Below, piece by piece: positions 1 through 7,139 of a DNA stretch of 31,538 nt (position 1 is its first letter; every line of letters starts with the position of its first letter). The notes below the pieces were generated by a model, which was not told the DNA's origin, made no database searches, and worked only from the letters and a program-made list of their open reading frames with translations. Both the position numbers and the translations under genes were made by a program. The DNA lies in NCBI GenBank assembly GCA_964630925.1, contig CAZVZK010000116.1, positions 1-31,538 of the forward strand, in the 5' to 3' direction. This DNA is from RGDT01 sp964630925 (GTDB lineage: Bacteria; Planctomycetota; Planctomycetia; Gemmatales; Gemmataceae).

Positions 1-680
1 GCACCGACTGGATCGACCTCTACCAGCTGCACGCCTTCGACGCGATGACGCCGGTGGAGGAGGCGCTCTCGACCCTGGACGACCTGGTGAAGCAGGGCAA
101 GATCCGCTACATCGGCTGCTCCAACTTCTCCGGCTGGCACCTGATGAAGTCGCTGGCCGTGTCCGACCGCTACGGCTGGACACGCTACGTCGCCCACCAG
201 GCGTACTACTCCCTCGTCGGCCGTGACTACGAGTGGGAGCTGATGCCGCTCGCCCTCGACCAGAGGGTCGGCTGCGTCGTCTGGAGCCCGCTGGGCTGGG
301 GCCGCCTCACGGGCAAGATCCGCCGCGGGGCGCCCCTCCCCGCCGCCAGCCGGCTCCAGAGCAAGCTGGTGGTGGACATCGGGCCGCAGGTGCCGGACGA
401 GTACCTGTACCGCGTCGTGGACGCCCTCGACGCCGTCGCCGCCGAGACGGGCAAGAGCGTCCCGCAGGTCGCCCTCAACTGGCTCCTCCAACGCCCCTCC
501 GTCGCGACGGTCATCATCGGCGCACGCAACGAGGAGCAGCTCCGCCAGAACCTCGGCTCCGTCGGGTGGGCCCTCACGGCGGAGCAGGTGAAGAGGCTCG
601 ACGCCGCCAGCGTCACGCCCCTCGCCTACCCGTACTGGCACCAGCGCGGCTTCATCGAACGCAACCCGGCGCCGGTGTGA
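1..680 (+). CDS. Aldo/keto reductase, C-terminal part (5' end outside the window)
   Basis: The reading frame is open from base 3 and the true start lies upstream of the window. The visible protein begins TDWIDLYQLHAFD, the β-strand of the TIM barrel typical of aldo/keto reductases. It continues with VEEALSTLDDLVKQGKIRYIG and CSNFSGWHL, the usual loop after that strand. Near the end, VPQVALNWLLQRPSVATVIIGA and the following NEEQLRQNL match the family's C-terminal NADP(H)-binding segment. The family reduces aldehydes and ketones with NADPH in the cytoplasm; the substrate cannot be told. The catalytic Asp/Tyr/Lys lie in the missing N-terminal half, so activity cannot be judged. The gene ends shortly before the rpsU promoter. 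Confidence 0.9.
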   Translation, partial: TDWIDLYQLHAFDAMTPVEEALSTLDDLVKQGKIRYIGCSNFSGWHLMKSLAVSDRYGWTRYVAHQAYYSLVGRDYEWELMPLALDQRVGCVVWSPLGWGRLTGKIRRGAPLPAASRLQSKLVVDIGPQVPDEYLYRVVDALDAVAAETGKSVPQVALNWLLQRPSVATVIIGARNEEQLRQNLGSVGWALTAEQVKRLDAASVTPLAYPYWHQRGFIERNPAPV

Positions 681-688
681 TCGGCCCC

Positions 689-718
689 TTGACGGCCCGT
701 GCCCGCCCCGCCTATCAT
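689..718 (+). promoter_or_regulatory. Sigma-70-type promoter of rpsU
   Basis: TTGACG (689-694) and TATCAT (713-718) are separated by 18 nt, a good match to a housekeeping promoter in an otherwise very GC-rich stretch. Transcription would start near 725, giving a leader of about 70 nt before the rpsU start at 794. Confidence 0.55.
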
Positions 719-725
719 GCCGTCT

Positions 726-749
726 CGCCCGGCCATTTCAGGCCGGGCG
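726..749 (+). promoter_or_regulatory. Perfect hairpin at the start of the rpsU leader
   Basis: CGCCCGGCC (726-734) and GGCCGGGCG (741-749) are perfect complements around the 6-nt loop ATTTCA. The hairpin sits just after the predicted transcription start, so it would form at the very 5' end of the rpsU mRNA. It could stabilise the message or act as a regulatory leader. No T-run follows, so it is not a standard terminator. Confidence 0.5.
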
Positions 750-793
750 CCACACCATCCTCGGCCCCGCGTCGGCCGTCAAGACGCACCTTC

Positions 794-1009
794 ATGCCGC
801 TGCGCATGCGCCTCCACGACAGGGAGCCCATCGGGCTCGCCCTCCGCCGTTTCAAGAAGATGCTCGAACGCTCGGGGCTGGCCCGCGAGATCCGCTTCCG
901 GCAGTCCCGCTTCAGGCCCTGGGCCGAGATCCGCCGCCACAAGGAGTACACGAAGCTCCGCAAGTCCCGCGATCAGACGCGGCTGGACAAGCGCGCCGGC
1001 CGCCAATGA
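794..1009 (+). CDS. rpsU: Small ribosomal subunit protein bS21
   Basis: This 71-residue basic protein starts MPLRMRLHDREPIGLALRRF and goes on with KKMLERSGLAREIRFRQ. That is the bS21 pattern: a short β-strand, then EPI..ALRRFK, then the E(R)SG..REIR helix. Length is right for the family (about 60-75 residues) and the C-terminal tail is rich in Arg and Lys. It is a component of the 30S subunit platform that takes part in translation initiation. The ATG at 794 is chosen because it follows the predicted promoter and leader. An in-frame ATG at 806 is possible but would remove the first residues. It is transcribed alone and convergent to the HEAT-repeat gene. Confidence 0.92.
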   Translation: MPLRMRLHDREPIGLALRRFKKMLERSGLAREIRFRQSRFRPWAEIRRHKEYTKLRKSRDQTRLDKRAGRQ

Positions 1010-1105
1010 GCTGGCGATGGGGTCGGCCACTCCGCGGCGGGAATCGACACTTCCGGAAGAGGTCAGGCGCACTGGCGTGCGTCTGATCGCCGGTGGCGGT
1101 GGCGA

Positions 1106-1217
1106 TTCGTTTCCGTCGCGCGGGGGGGGGGTGAGGGGGGTCTGGGAAACGAACTTCCTCAAGTCCCTCCGCCGCTTAACGTTGCGGCGGTAAAGTTCGT
1201 TTCCCTGGTTCGTTTCC
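1106..1217. repeat. TTCGTTTCC repeat cluster with nested inverted repeat, between convergent genes
   Basis: The gap between rpsU and the next gene (1010-1365) holds no coding sequence I recognise. A 13-bp inverted repeat, GGGAAACGAACTT (1144-1156) and its complement (1193-1205), encloses a second perfect 7-bp stem (1169-1175 with 1184-1190). The core TTCGTTTCC occurs directly at 1106, 1196 and 1209 and inverted at 1145. Runs of 10 and 6 G lie at 1122-1140. The structure could serve as a bidirectional terminator for two converging genes, or it could be a small repeat element; there is no transposase. Confidence 0.55.
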
Positions 1218-1365
1218 CTCACTGATAGACGTCCATCCGCCCCCATCCGGGGCGGGGGGAGTCGGGAGGCCTGTTGAGGCGAGGAAGGGAGGCATGATTC
1301 GGCGGGTGTCGTTTCAGCGAGGAGTGCCCGGAAGGCCCGCCGCGGAGCGGCGGGCTCCGTTCCCG

Positions 1366-2163
1366 TCACTTCCAGCCCACCGCCCGCAGCAGGCCGTCGC
1401 CCGCCCACGTCTGCCGCGGCGCCGGCTGACGCCCGCCGGAGCGACGCAGGTAGTCCTCCCACTGCTTCGCGTCCGGCGGGATGTCCTCGTGCGTGATCGT
1501 CACCAGCGATTCGTGCGACACCCGCCGCAGCCCCACGTCGTCCGCCTTGCCCAGCGTCTCCACGAGGGCCGAGGTCGCCTGGTAGTTCTGGAATTTCGCC
1601 AGCGCCCGCGCCGCCACGATCCGCTCCTGCACCCGGGAGTCGCGGTCCACGTCGGGGCCCTCCGCCGCCGGCTCGCGCAGCACGCTCACCAGCAGCTCGG
1701 CCGCCGCCGGGCTCTGCGTCTTTTCGCCCAGCGCCGCCAGCGCCAGCCGGCGCAGCACCGTCGCCTGCTCCCCGTGGAAGCTGCCGGCCCGGTAGTACGC
1801 CTCCTTCAGCCCCTCGATGGCCCGCGGGTCCTGGTACTTACGCAGCGTGTCGATGGCGGCCATGCGGCACAGCGCCGTCGGGTCCGCCGCCGCCGCGTGA
1901 CACAGCAGCGTCACGCACGCATCCTGATCCTGCTTCGACCCGCCCGACGCCATCGGCTCGTGCAGCACCCGCAGGGCGCGCTTGCGTATGTTGGCGTCCT
2001 CGCTCCTTGCCGCCGCGACGGGGTCGCTCGGCGTCGAGAACACCTCGAAATTCCGCTGCGTCCAGCTGAAGTCGTCCATCGCCGCGCACCCCGCCAGTGA
2101 GGCGAGGAACGCGGCCGCGAGCGGCCACGCACGGCGAACCAAGGCTGTCGGGATCACGGCCAT
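1366..2163 (-). CDS. HEAT-repeat lipoprotein
   Basis: The protein has 265 residues starting MAVIPTALVRRAWPLA. A hydrophobic signal follows and ends in the lipobox LAGC (about residues 23-26), so it should be lipidated at that Cys and anchored in a membrane. The rest is helical with HEAT/PBS-type units: DANIRKRALRVLHEP, TALCRMAAIDTLRKYQDPRA, VQERIVAARALAKFQNYQAT and DVGLRRVSHESLVTITHED. Such repeats bind other proteins; no enzyme motif is visible. The ATG at 2163 is chosen because it has the lipoprotein signal and a GGGGGAGGG tract just upstream. A longer open frame extends upstream but is antisense to DUF1294. It is divergent from the DUF1294 gene and convergent with rpsU. Confidence 0.82.
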   Translation of the reverse strand: MAVIPTALVRRAWPLAAAFLASLAGCAAMDDFSWTQRNFEVFSTPSDPVAAARSEDANIRKRALRVLHEPMASGGSKQDQDACVTLLCHAAAADPTALCRMAAIDTLRKYQDPRAIEGLKEAYYRAGSFHGEQATVLRRLALAALGEKTQSPAAAELLVSVLREPAAEGPDVDRDSRVQERIVAARALAKFQNYQATSALVETLGKADDVGLRRVSHESLVTITHEDIPPDAKQWEDYLRRSGGRQPAPRQTWAGDGLLRAVGWK

Positions 2164-2298
2164 GCCCTCCCCCACTCCAGCGTGGCGGGGGGCTTCGGCC
2201 TCCCCCGCACCCCCCCGTCCGGACCGCGCATCTGGCTGGCACATCGCGTAGGCGGGGCGTATACCATCGTGACGCCGGCCCGGCAAGAGGAGATTCGC

Positions 2299-2682
2299 GT
2301 GGCCCGATCCAGCCGCCCCGAGACCGTCCACGGCCTCATCGCCCTCTGCTGCACCCTCGCCGTCGTCCTCCTCCTCCAGCTCGTCTTCCGCCTGCCCTGG
2401 ACGTGGCCCTGGCTCCTGGCGGGCTGGCTGCTGGGCGCCAACCTGACGGCGTTCGCCTACTACGGGTACGATAAGGGCCAGGCGCAGGCCGAGGGCCGCC
2501 GCGTGCCGGAGGCCGTCCTTCACGGGATCGCCGTCCTCGGCGGGACGCTCGGCGCCTACGCCGGCATGCGGTACTTCCGCCACAAGACCATCAAGGGGCC
2601 GTTCCAGATCTTCTTCTGGTGCGTGGCGGTCCTGCAGGCGGTCCTCGCCGCCGTCGTCATCTGGCGTCTGGTGGGAGGTTGA
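2299..2682 (+). CDS. DUF1294 family membrane protein
   Basis: This 127-residue protein starts at a GTG with AAGAGGAG 6 nt upstream. Two hydrophobic segments lie in the first half (LIALCCTLAVVLLLQLVF and the PWLLAGWLLGANL region) and another at the C-terminus (FFWCVAVLQAVLAAVVIW). Between them is the family signature YYGYDKGQAQAEGRRVPE, then LHGIAVLGGTLGAYAGM and RYFRHKTIKGPF, which is diagnostic of DUF1294. The function of the family is unknown. It usually occurs as a small inner-membrane protein, sometimes fused to a cold-shock domain, which is absent here. Its end overlaps the -35 region of the following kinase gene. Confidence 0.85.
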   Translation: MARSSRPETVHGLIALCCTLAVVLLLQLVFRLPWTWPWLLAGWLLGANLTAFAYYGYDKGQAQAEGRRVPEAVLHGIAVLGGTLGAYAGMRYFRHKTIKGPFQIFFWCVAVLQAVLAAVVIWRLVGG

Positions 2683-2707
2683 GTGCCGCCCCGCCGTGCG
2701 GTACAAT
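2679..2707 (+). promoter_or_regulatory. Promoter of the kinase-ABC transporter operon
   Basis: TTGAGT (2679-2684) and TACAAT (2702-2707) lie 17 nt apart. Predicted transcription start is near 2714, which places the earlier in-frame ATG at 2696 outside the mRNA and supports translation from 2744. Confidence 0.55.
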
Positions 2708-2743
2708 CTCCCAGACACACCGCCCCACGGCCCGCGAGCGCTC

Positions 2744-4228
2744 ATGGAAATCACCGACTCCACCACCTTCGGGCAGTTCGCCGCCAACCGCGGGCTGATC
2801 ACGCCGGAGCAGTTGACCGAGGCCATGGAGGAGGCCAGGGCCGAGGACGGCAAGGCCGTCCCCGAGCTGTACGTCCTCATCCGCGTCCTGGAGCGCAAGG
2901 GCTGGATCACCAACCTGGAGACCTCCAAGCTGGTCAAGGGCGACGCCGACGGCTATTTCATGGGCAACTACCGCATCCGCTACAAGATCCAATCCGGCTC
3001 CTTCGGCCGCGTCTTCCGCGCCGAGGAGCGAGGTAGCGGGCGCGTCGTCGCCGTCAAGGTCCTCCGCCGCCGCTGGAGCGAGGACCAGCAGCGCATCGAC
3101 CTCTTCGTCCGCGAGGGCCGCGTCGGGCTCAGCCTCAAGCACCAGAACATCGTCGAGGTCCTCGCCATCAACCAGGACCCCAATTCGAAGCAGTACTACA
3201 TCGCCATGGAGTTCGTCGAGGGCGGCAACCTCCGCGAGATGCTCGCCCTCCAGCCGCAGCGCAAGCTCCCCCTCGACAAGTCCCTCGGCGTCCTCGAGGA
3301 CTGCGCCGCCGGCCTCGCCTACGCCTACTCCAAGGGCATCACTCACCGCGACATGAAGCTCACCAACATCCTCGTCTCCACGTCGTTCGAGGCCAAGCTG
3401 GTGGACTTCGGCCTGGCGCAGATGTTCGCCGCCATGGCGCGCGAGGACGAGCACGTGGACCGCACCGTGGACTACGCCGGCCTGGAACGCGCCACGGGCG
3501 TCAAGTCCGGCGACGTGCGCTCCGACATGTTCTTCCTCGGCTGCGTCTTCTACGAGTGCCTCACCGGCAAGTCGCCCCTGGAGATGACCAAGGACCGGCA
3601 CGCCCGCATGGCCCGCCGCCGCTTCGAGGAGTGCCTGCACCTCAAGCCCGGCGACGTCGAGGCCCCGCCGTCGGTCTACTCGCTCTGCGAGTCGCTCATG
3701 GCCCTCGAGCCGGCCCGCCGCTTCCAGACGCCCAACCAGATGCTGGACGCCGTCCGCGCCGCCCGCCGCGACGCCGGCGCGCCGCCCCGCGCCGGCGTGG
3801 TCGGCGGGGCGGCCCACGCCGCCAGGGCGGCGCAGCACACCGTCTACATCGCCGAGGCCAACCAGGGCCTCGCCGACAAGATGCGCGACAGCCTCAAGGC
3901 CGCCGGCTACCGCGTCTTCCTGGCCGGCGACCCCACACGCGCCCTGGAGCGTTTCCGCCAGCAGCCCTTCGACGCCTTCGTCGTGGACGTCGGCACCACC
4001 GGGGAGGACGGCCTGTTCGTCTTCGAGAAGGTCTTCCGCGACGCCAAGGACAAGGGCATCCGCGTCGTCGGCCTGGTCATCCTCAACGAGGACCAGGCGG
4101 AGTGGGCCACCCGCCTGCCGGCCTCGTCACGCATCGCCGTCCACGTCCGCCCCGCCAAGCTCAACCTCCACGGCAAGCTCCAGGAGCTGTTCCGGGCCAA
4201 GGCCGCCAAGGAAACCCGAGGGGCCTGA
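2744..4228 (+). CDS. Ser/Thr protein kinase with C-terminal receiver-like domain
   Basis: The protein has 494 residues. Residues 1-75 are a helical N-terminal segment (GLITPEQLTEAMEE, ERKGWITNLETSKL). A Hanks-type kinase follows at about 77-345: glycine loop SGSFGRV (residues 84-90; the first glycine position is Gln), Lys105 in VAVKVL, catalytic HRDMKLTN (201-208), and DFG (221-223). After an Ala/Arg linker, 366-480 resembles a response-regulator receiver: VYIAEANQGLADKM, Asp415 in FVVDVGTTGEDG, and RPAK near the end. The usual acidic pair after the first strand is reduced to one Glu, so phosphotransfer is uncertain. There is no transmembrane segment. The next gene starts 1 nt after the stop, so the kinase is probably co-translated with the ABC exporter. 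Confidence 0.88.
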   Translation: MEITDSTTFGQFAANRGLITPEQLTEAMEEARAEDGKAVPELYVLIRVLERKGWITNLETSKLVKGDADGYFMGNYRIRYKIQSGSFGRVFRAEERGSGRVVAVKVLRRRWSEDQQRIDLFVREGRVGLSLKHQNIVEVLAINQDPNSKQYYIAMEFVEGGNLREMLALQPQRKLPLDKSLGVLEDCAAGLAYAYSKGITHRDMKLTNILVSTSFEAKLVDFGLAQMFAAMAREDEHVDRTVDYAGLERATGVKSGDVRSDMFFLGCVFYECLTGKSPLEMTKDRHARMARRRFEECLHLKPGDVEAPPSVYSLCESLMALEPARRFQTPNQMLDAVRAARRDAGAPPRAGVVGGAAHAARAAQHTVYIAEANQGLADKMRDSLKAAGYRVFLAGDPTRALERFRQQPFDAFVVDVGTTGEDGLFVFEKVFRDAKDKGIRVVGLVILNEDQAEWATRLPASSRIAVHVRPAKLNLHGKLQELFRAKAAKETRGA

Positions 4229-4229
4229 C

Positions 4230-4985
4230 GTGTCGATCACCGTCGAGGACTACCACAAGAACTACGGGGACACCGTCGCCGTCGCCGGCATCTCCTTCCA
4301 CGTCGCCGCCGGCGAGATCCTCGGCCTGCTCGGCCCCAACGGCGCCGGTAAGACCACCACCCTGCGCGCCCTCGCCGGCATCCTCACCCCCACCAGGGGC
4401 CGCCTCCTCCTCGACGGCCACGACATCCGCACCGACGAATTGGCCGCCAAGCAGGCCCTCGCCTACGTCCCCGACGACCCCCAGCTCTTCGAACGCCTCA
4501 CCGTCTGGGAGCACTTCCGCTTCATGGCGGCGACGTACCGCCTGACGAGCTGGGAGGCCCGCGGCGAGGCCCTCCTCGCCCGCCTCGAATTGGCCGAGAA
4601 ACGCGACGTGCCCGCCGGCGACCTGTCGCGCGGCATGCGTCAGAAGCTGGCCCTGGCGTGCGGCTGGCTGCACCACCCCAGGGCCGTCCTCCTCGACGAG
4701 CCGTTCACCGGCCCCGACCCGCGCGGCATCCGCACGATGAAGGACCTCATCCGCGAGCTGGCCGCCGAGGGCGCCGCCATCATTGTCAGCTCGCACCTGC
4801 TGACGCTGTTCGAGGACCTCATCACCACCGTCTTGATCATGCACAGGGGCCGCGTCCTCCGCCACTCGCGTCTCGCCGACCTCCGCGCCGAGCTGGCCCA
4901 GGAGGGCCGCCACGAGACGCTCGAGGAGATGTTCTTCCGCCTCACCGAGGCGCCCACGCCTGTAGGGATGAGGGATGAGGGATGA
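4230..4985 (+). CDS. ABC transporter ATP-binding protein
   Basis: The protein has 251 residues from a GTG start 1 nt after the kinase stop, a sign of translational coupling. Walker A is GPNGAGKTTT. The signature is LSRGMRQK, with Arg in place of the usual second Gly. Walker B is AVLLDEPF, and the switch His lies in IIVSSHLL. This is the ABC-2/export type (CcmA/NatA-like) that powers a separate permease, here the next gene. The last residues, VGMRDEG, are encoded by the left arm of a GATGAGGG tandem repeat, so the original C-terminus may have been altered by insertion of that repeat. Confidence 0.9.
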   Translation: MSITVEDYHKNYGDTVAVAGISFHVAAGEILGLLGPNGAGKTTTLRALAGILTPTRGRLLLDGHDIRTDELAAKQALAYVPDDPQLFERLTVWEHFRFMAATYRLTSWEARGEALLARLELAEKRDVPAGDLSRGMRQKLALACGWLHHPRAVLLDEPFTGPDPRGIRTMKDLIRELAAEGAAIIVSSHLLTLFEDLITTVLIMHRGRVLRHSRLADLRAELAQEGRHETLEEMFFRLTEAPTPVGMRDEG

Positions 4986-5058
4986 GGGATGAAGTGAAGC
5001 GAGGCGATCCGATGAGTGGATATTGTTTCATCCCTTATCCCTCATCCCTCATCCCTAC
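4962..5058 (+). repeat. Long hairpin of GATGAGGG tandem repeats between ABC genes
   Basis: The left arm (4962-4993) is nearly four copies of an 8-bp unit, GATGAGGG. The right arm (5027-5058) is its reverse complement with a single mismatch that would still form a G-U pair in RNA. The loop is 33 nt. The structure covers the stop codon of the ATPase gene and ends 15 nt before the permease start, so it would form in the shared mRNA. It may lower expression of the permease relative to the ATPase, or be a miniature mobile repeat. Confidence 0.75.
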
Positions 5059-5073
5059 TGGAATGGGGGCAGC

Positions 5074-6693
5074 GTGAGCCCCCTCTGGCTGCTGATCCGC
5101 TTGCAGATGGGCGGCTGGCTGCGCTTCGTCGGCAAGGGCCTCGCCACGCCACGCGGCGCGCTGCTCGCCATCTTCGGCCTGGGCATGCTGGTGCTGTGGG
5201 TGACGGCCCTGCTCGCCTCGCCCGACGCCGCCACCCTCTCCCCCCAGGGCGTGCCGCGTTACGGCCCGGCCATGCTCATCCTCTTCTGCGTCGCCAGTGT
5301 GGTGTTCTCGCCGCACGACCGCGGCCTGTACTTCTCCCCCGCCGAGGTGCAGCTCCTCTTCCCCGCCCCGTTCACGCGCCGCCAGCTCGTCGCCTACAAG
5401 GTCGCCCTCGTCCTCCTCGGCAGCCTGCCCACCGCCCTCATCATGGGCGTCGCCGTCCGCATCCGCCACGGCTGGTTCCCCGCCGCCGCCATCGGACTGT
5501 TCAACCTCATCGTCTTCATGCAGCTCTTCAGCCTCGCCCTCGGCGTCTTCGGCGCCTGGCTCGGCGCCGCCATGCACACGCGCCTCCGCGTCGCCGTCGG
5601 CGCCGGCGTGGGCGTGGCCGCCGCCCTCGGCGTGGCGGCCCTGGGCGTCTTCAACGGCTGGGACGGCCAGGCGATGGGCCACGCCGTCCTCGACAGCACC
5701 GCGTGGGCCGTCATCTCCTCGCCCGTCGAGTCGTTCTTCGCGGCGATGGTCGCGCGGAGCTGGGCCGACCTCTGGCTGCCGGCCCTGTCGGGCCTGTGCG
5801 TCAACGTCCTCGTCCTCACCGCCCTCTTCTGGATGGACGTGAATTACCTGGAGTCGGCGGCGGCGTCGAGCGCCGACCTGTACGCCCGCCTGATGCGTGC
5901 CCAGGGCAAGGCGGTCAACGTCGAGGTGCAGGGCGACAAGGAGCGCACGCGCCGCTGGGGCCTGCCGATGTTCCCCTACCTGGGCGGCGTCGGCCCCGTC
6001 GTGTGGCGGCAGATGATGACGGCCTGGCGCTCGCCGGGCCGATTCCTGCTGATGCTGGCCATCCTGGGCGGCATGCTGGCCGCCCCGCTGATGGCGCGGC
6101 CGGCGGGCGAGGACCGCTGGGGGACGGCCGTCCTGCTCGTGGGGGTGGTGGCGTGGGTGTCGGTGTTCCTGTCGGTCCTGGTGCCGTTCGACTTCCGCGG
6201 CGACATCGACCGCATGGGGACGCTCAAGACGCTGCCCGTCGTGCCCTGGCGCCTGGCGCTGGGCCAGACGCTGGCGCCGGCGTTCGTGCTGACGCTGGTG
6301 CAGTGGGGGGCGATGGGGTCACTGATGGCCGCCTCGCCGGGCCAGCGTCTCCTCCTCGCGCAGGGGATGGCGTTCGCCCCGGCGTTCAGCTTCTACATGG
6401 TGGCGCTGGACAACCTGCTCTTCCTGTTCTTCCCGGTGCGTGTGCAGGCCTCGGCGCCGGGCGACTTCCAGGCGGTCGGGCGCAACGTCCTGCTGTCGCT
6501 GGGCAAGTTCATGGGCCTGACCGTGCCGCTCGTGGCGCTGGGGCTGGGCGTGGCCGTGGGCGCCCTGTCGGGGAGCGGCTGGTTGGGCGTGGCGGTGGCA
6601 GACCTCCTCACCCTCGCGGCCGGCGGCGCGGTGGTGGCCCTGTCGGGCCTGGCGTTCGGCTGGTTCGACGTGGGCCGCGACACGCCGGCGTAA
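5074..6693 (+). CDS. ABC exporter permease, multi-spanning membrane protein
   Basis: The protein is about 539 residues from the GTG at 5074, preceded by a GGGGG tract. The open frame continues upstream through the hairpin, but those residues are repeat-encoded and unlikely to be translated. Several hydrophobic segments are visible: LLAIFGLGMLVLWVTALLA, AMLILFCVASVVF, ALILLGSLPTALIMG-like stretches, FLLMLAILGGMLAAPLM, and paired segments near the C-terminus. The motif YFSPAEVQLLFPAPFTRRQLVAYK is typical of the putative ABC exporter family (PF16962-like, from memory). It should form the channel for the preceding ATPase. Substrate is unknown. It is convergent with the small His-tailed protein gene 25 nt downstream. 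Confidence 0.85.
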   Translation: MSPLWLLIRLQMGGWLRFVGKGLATPRGALLAIFGLGMLVLWVTALLASPDAATLSPQGVPRYGPAMLILFCVASVVFSPHDRGLYFSPAEVQLLFPAPFTRRQLVAYKVALVLLGSLPTALIMGVAVRIRHGWFPAAAIGLFNLIVFMQLFSLALGVFGAWLGAAMHTRLRVAVGAGVGVAAALGVAALGVFNGWDGQAMGHAVLDSTAWAVISSPVESFFAAMVARSWADLWLPALSGLCVNVLVLTALFWMDVNYLESAAASSADLYARLMRAQGKAVNVEVQGDKERTRRWGLPMFPYLGGVGPVVWRQMMTAWRSPGRFLLMLAILGGMLAAPLMARPAGEDRWGTAVLLVGVVAWVSVFLSVLVPFDFRGDIDRMGTLKTLPVVPWRLALGQTLAPAFVLTLVQWGAMGSLMAASPGQRLLLAQGMAFAPAFSFYMVALDNLLFLFFPVRVQASAPGDFQAVGRNVLLSLGKFMGLTVPLVALGLGVAVGALSGSGWLGVAVADLLTLAAGGAVVALSGLAFGWFDVGRDTPA

Positions 6694-6718
6694 GGGGGGG
6701 ACAGGGCGTCCTCTGCGG

Positions 6719-7090
6719 TCAGTGGTGGGCGCCGTGCCCGTGGCCGTGCCCGTCGTGCGCCTCCGCCGGCGGGTCGAACGTCACCTCGGCCGGCGTCCAG
6801 CCCATCACACCCTGAAGCCAGCCGCAGAACAGCGCCAGGGCGGCGAGGAGGGCCGACGCCGCGAGCTGCCAGAAGAAGTCCGGCCTGTGCGGGAACAGCG
6901 CCGTCCACGCCAGCGCCGCCAGGACCGTCAGCAGCACGGCCACCGCCCAGCCGCCCCGCGCCAGGATCGGCCACGCCCGAGGCCAATCGACACAGAACAG
7001 CCACCAGGCGCACCACGCCAGCAGCGGCAGCAGGGCCAGGAGCCAGCCGAGGGTCTGGCCGAGCAGGGACGGGGCGGCGGGGTCCGGCAT
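6719..7090 (-). CDS. Small membrane protein with His-rich tail
   Basis: The protein has 123 residues starting MPDPAAPSLLGQTLGW. GGAGGAA lies 7 nt upstream of the ATG at 7090 and decides the start. Three hydrophobic segments are visible: LGWLLALLPLLAWCAWWLF, GGWAVAVLLTVLAALAW and FWQLAASALLAALALFCGWLQGV. The C-terminus is EAHDGHGHGHGAHH, which could bind metal ions such as Ni, Zn or Cu. I do not recognise the family. The single gene is convergent with the ABC permease and lies downstream of the two paralogous membrane proteins in the same direction. Confidence 0.7.
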   Translation of the reverse strand: MPDPAAPSLLGQTLGWLLALLPLLAWCAWWLFCVDWPRAWPILARGGWAVAVLLTVLAALAWTALFPHRPDFFWQLAASALLAALALFCGWLQGVMGWTPAEVTFDPPAEAHDGHGHGHGAHH

Positions 7091-7139
7091 GGTTCTTCCT
7101 CCGAGCGTCACGTCACGCTAGGGCCGGCCCCCGCCCGCG

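Noticed and set aside
2657..3838. A 393-codon minus-strand open frame opposite the kinase
   Set aside because: Low-complexity Ala/Val/Asp/Glu sequence typical of an antisense shadow; the kinase motifs are on the plus strand.
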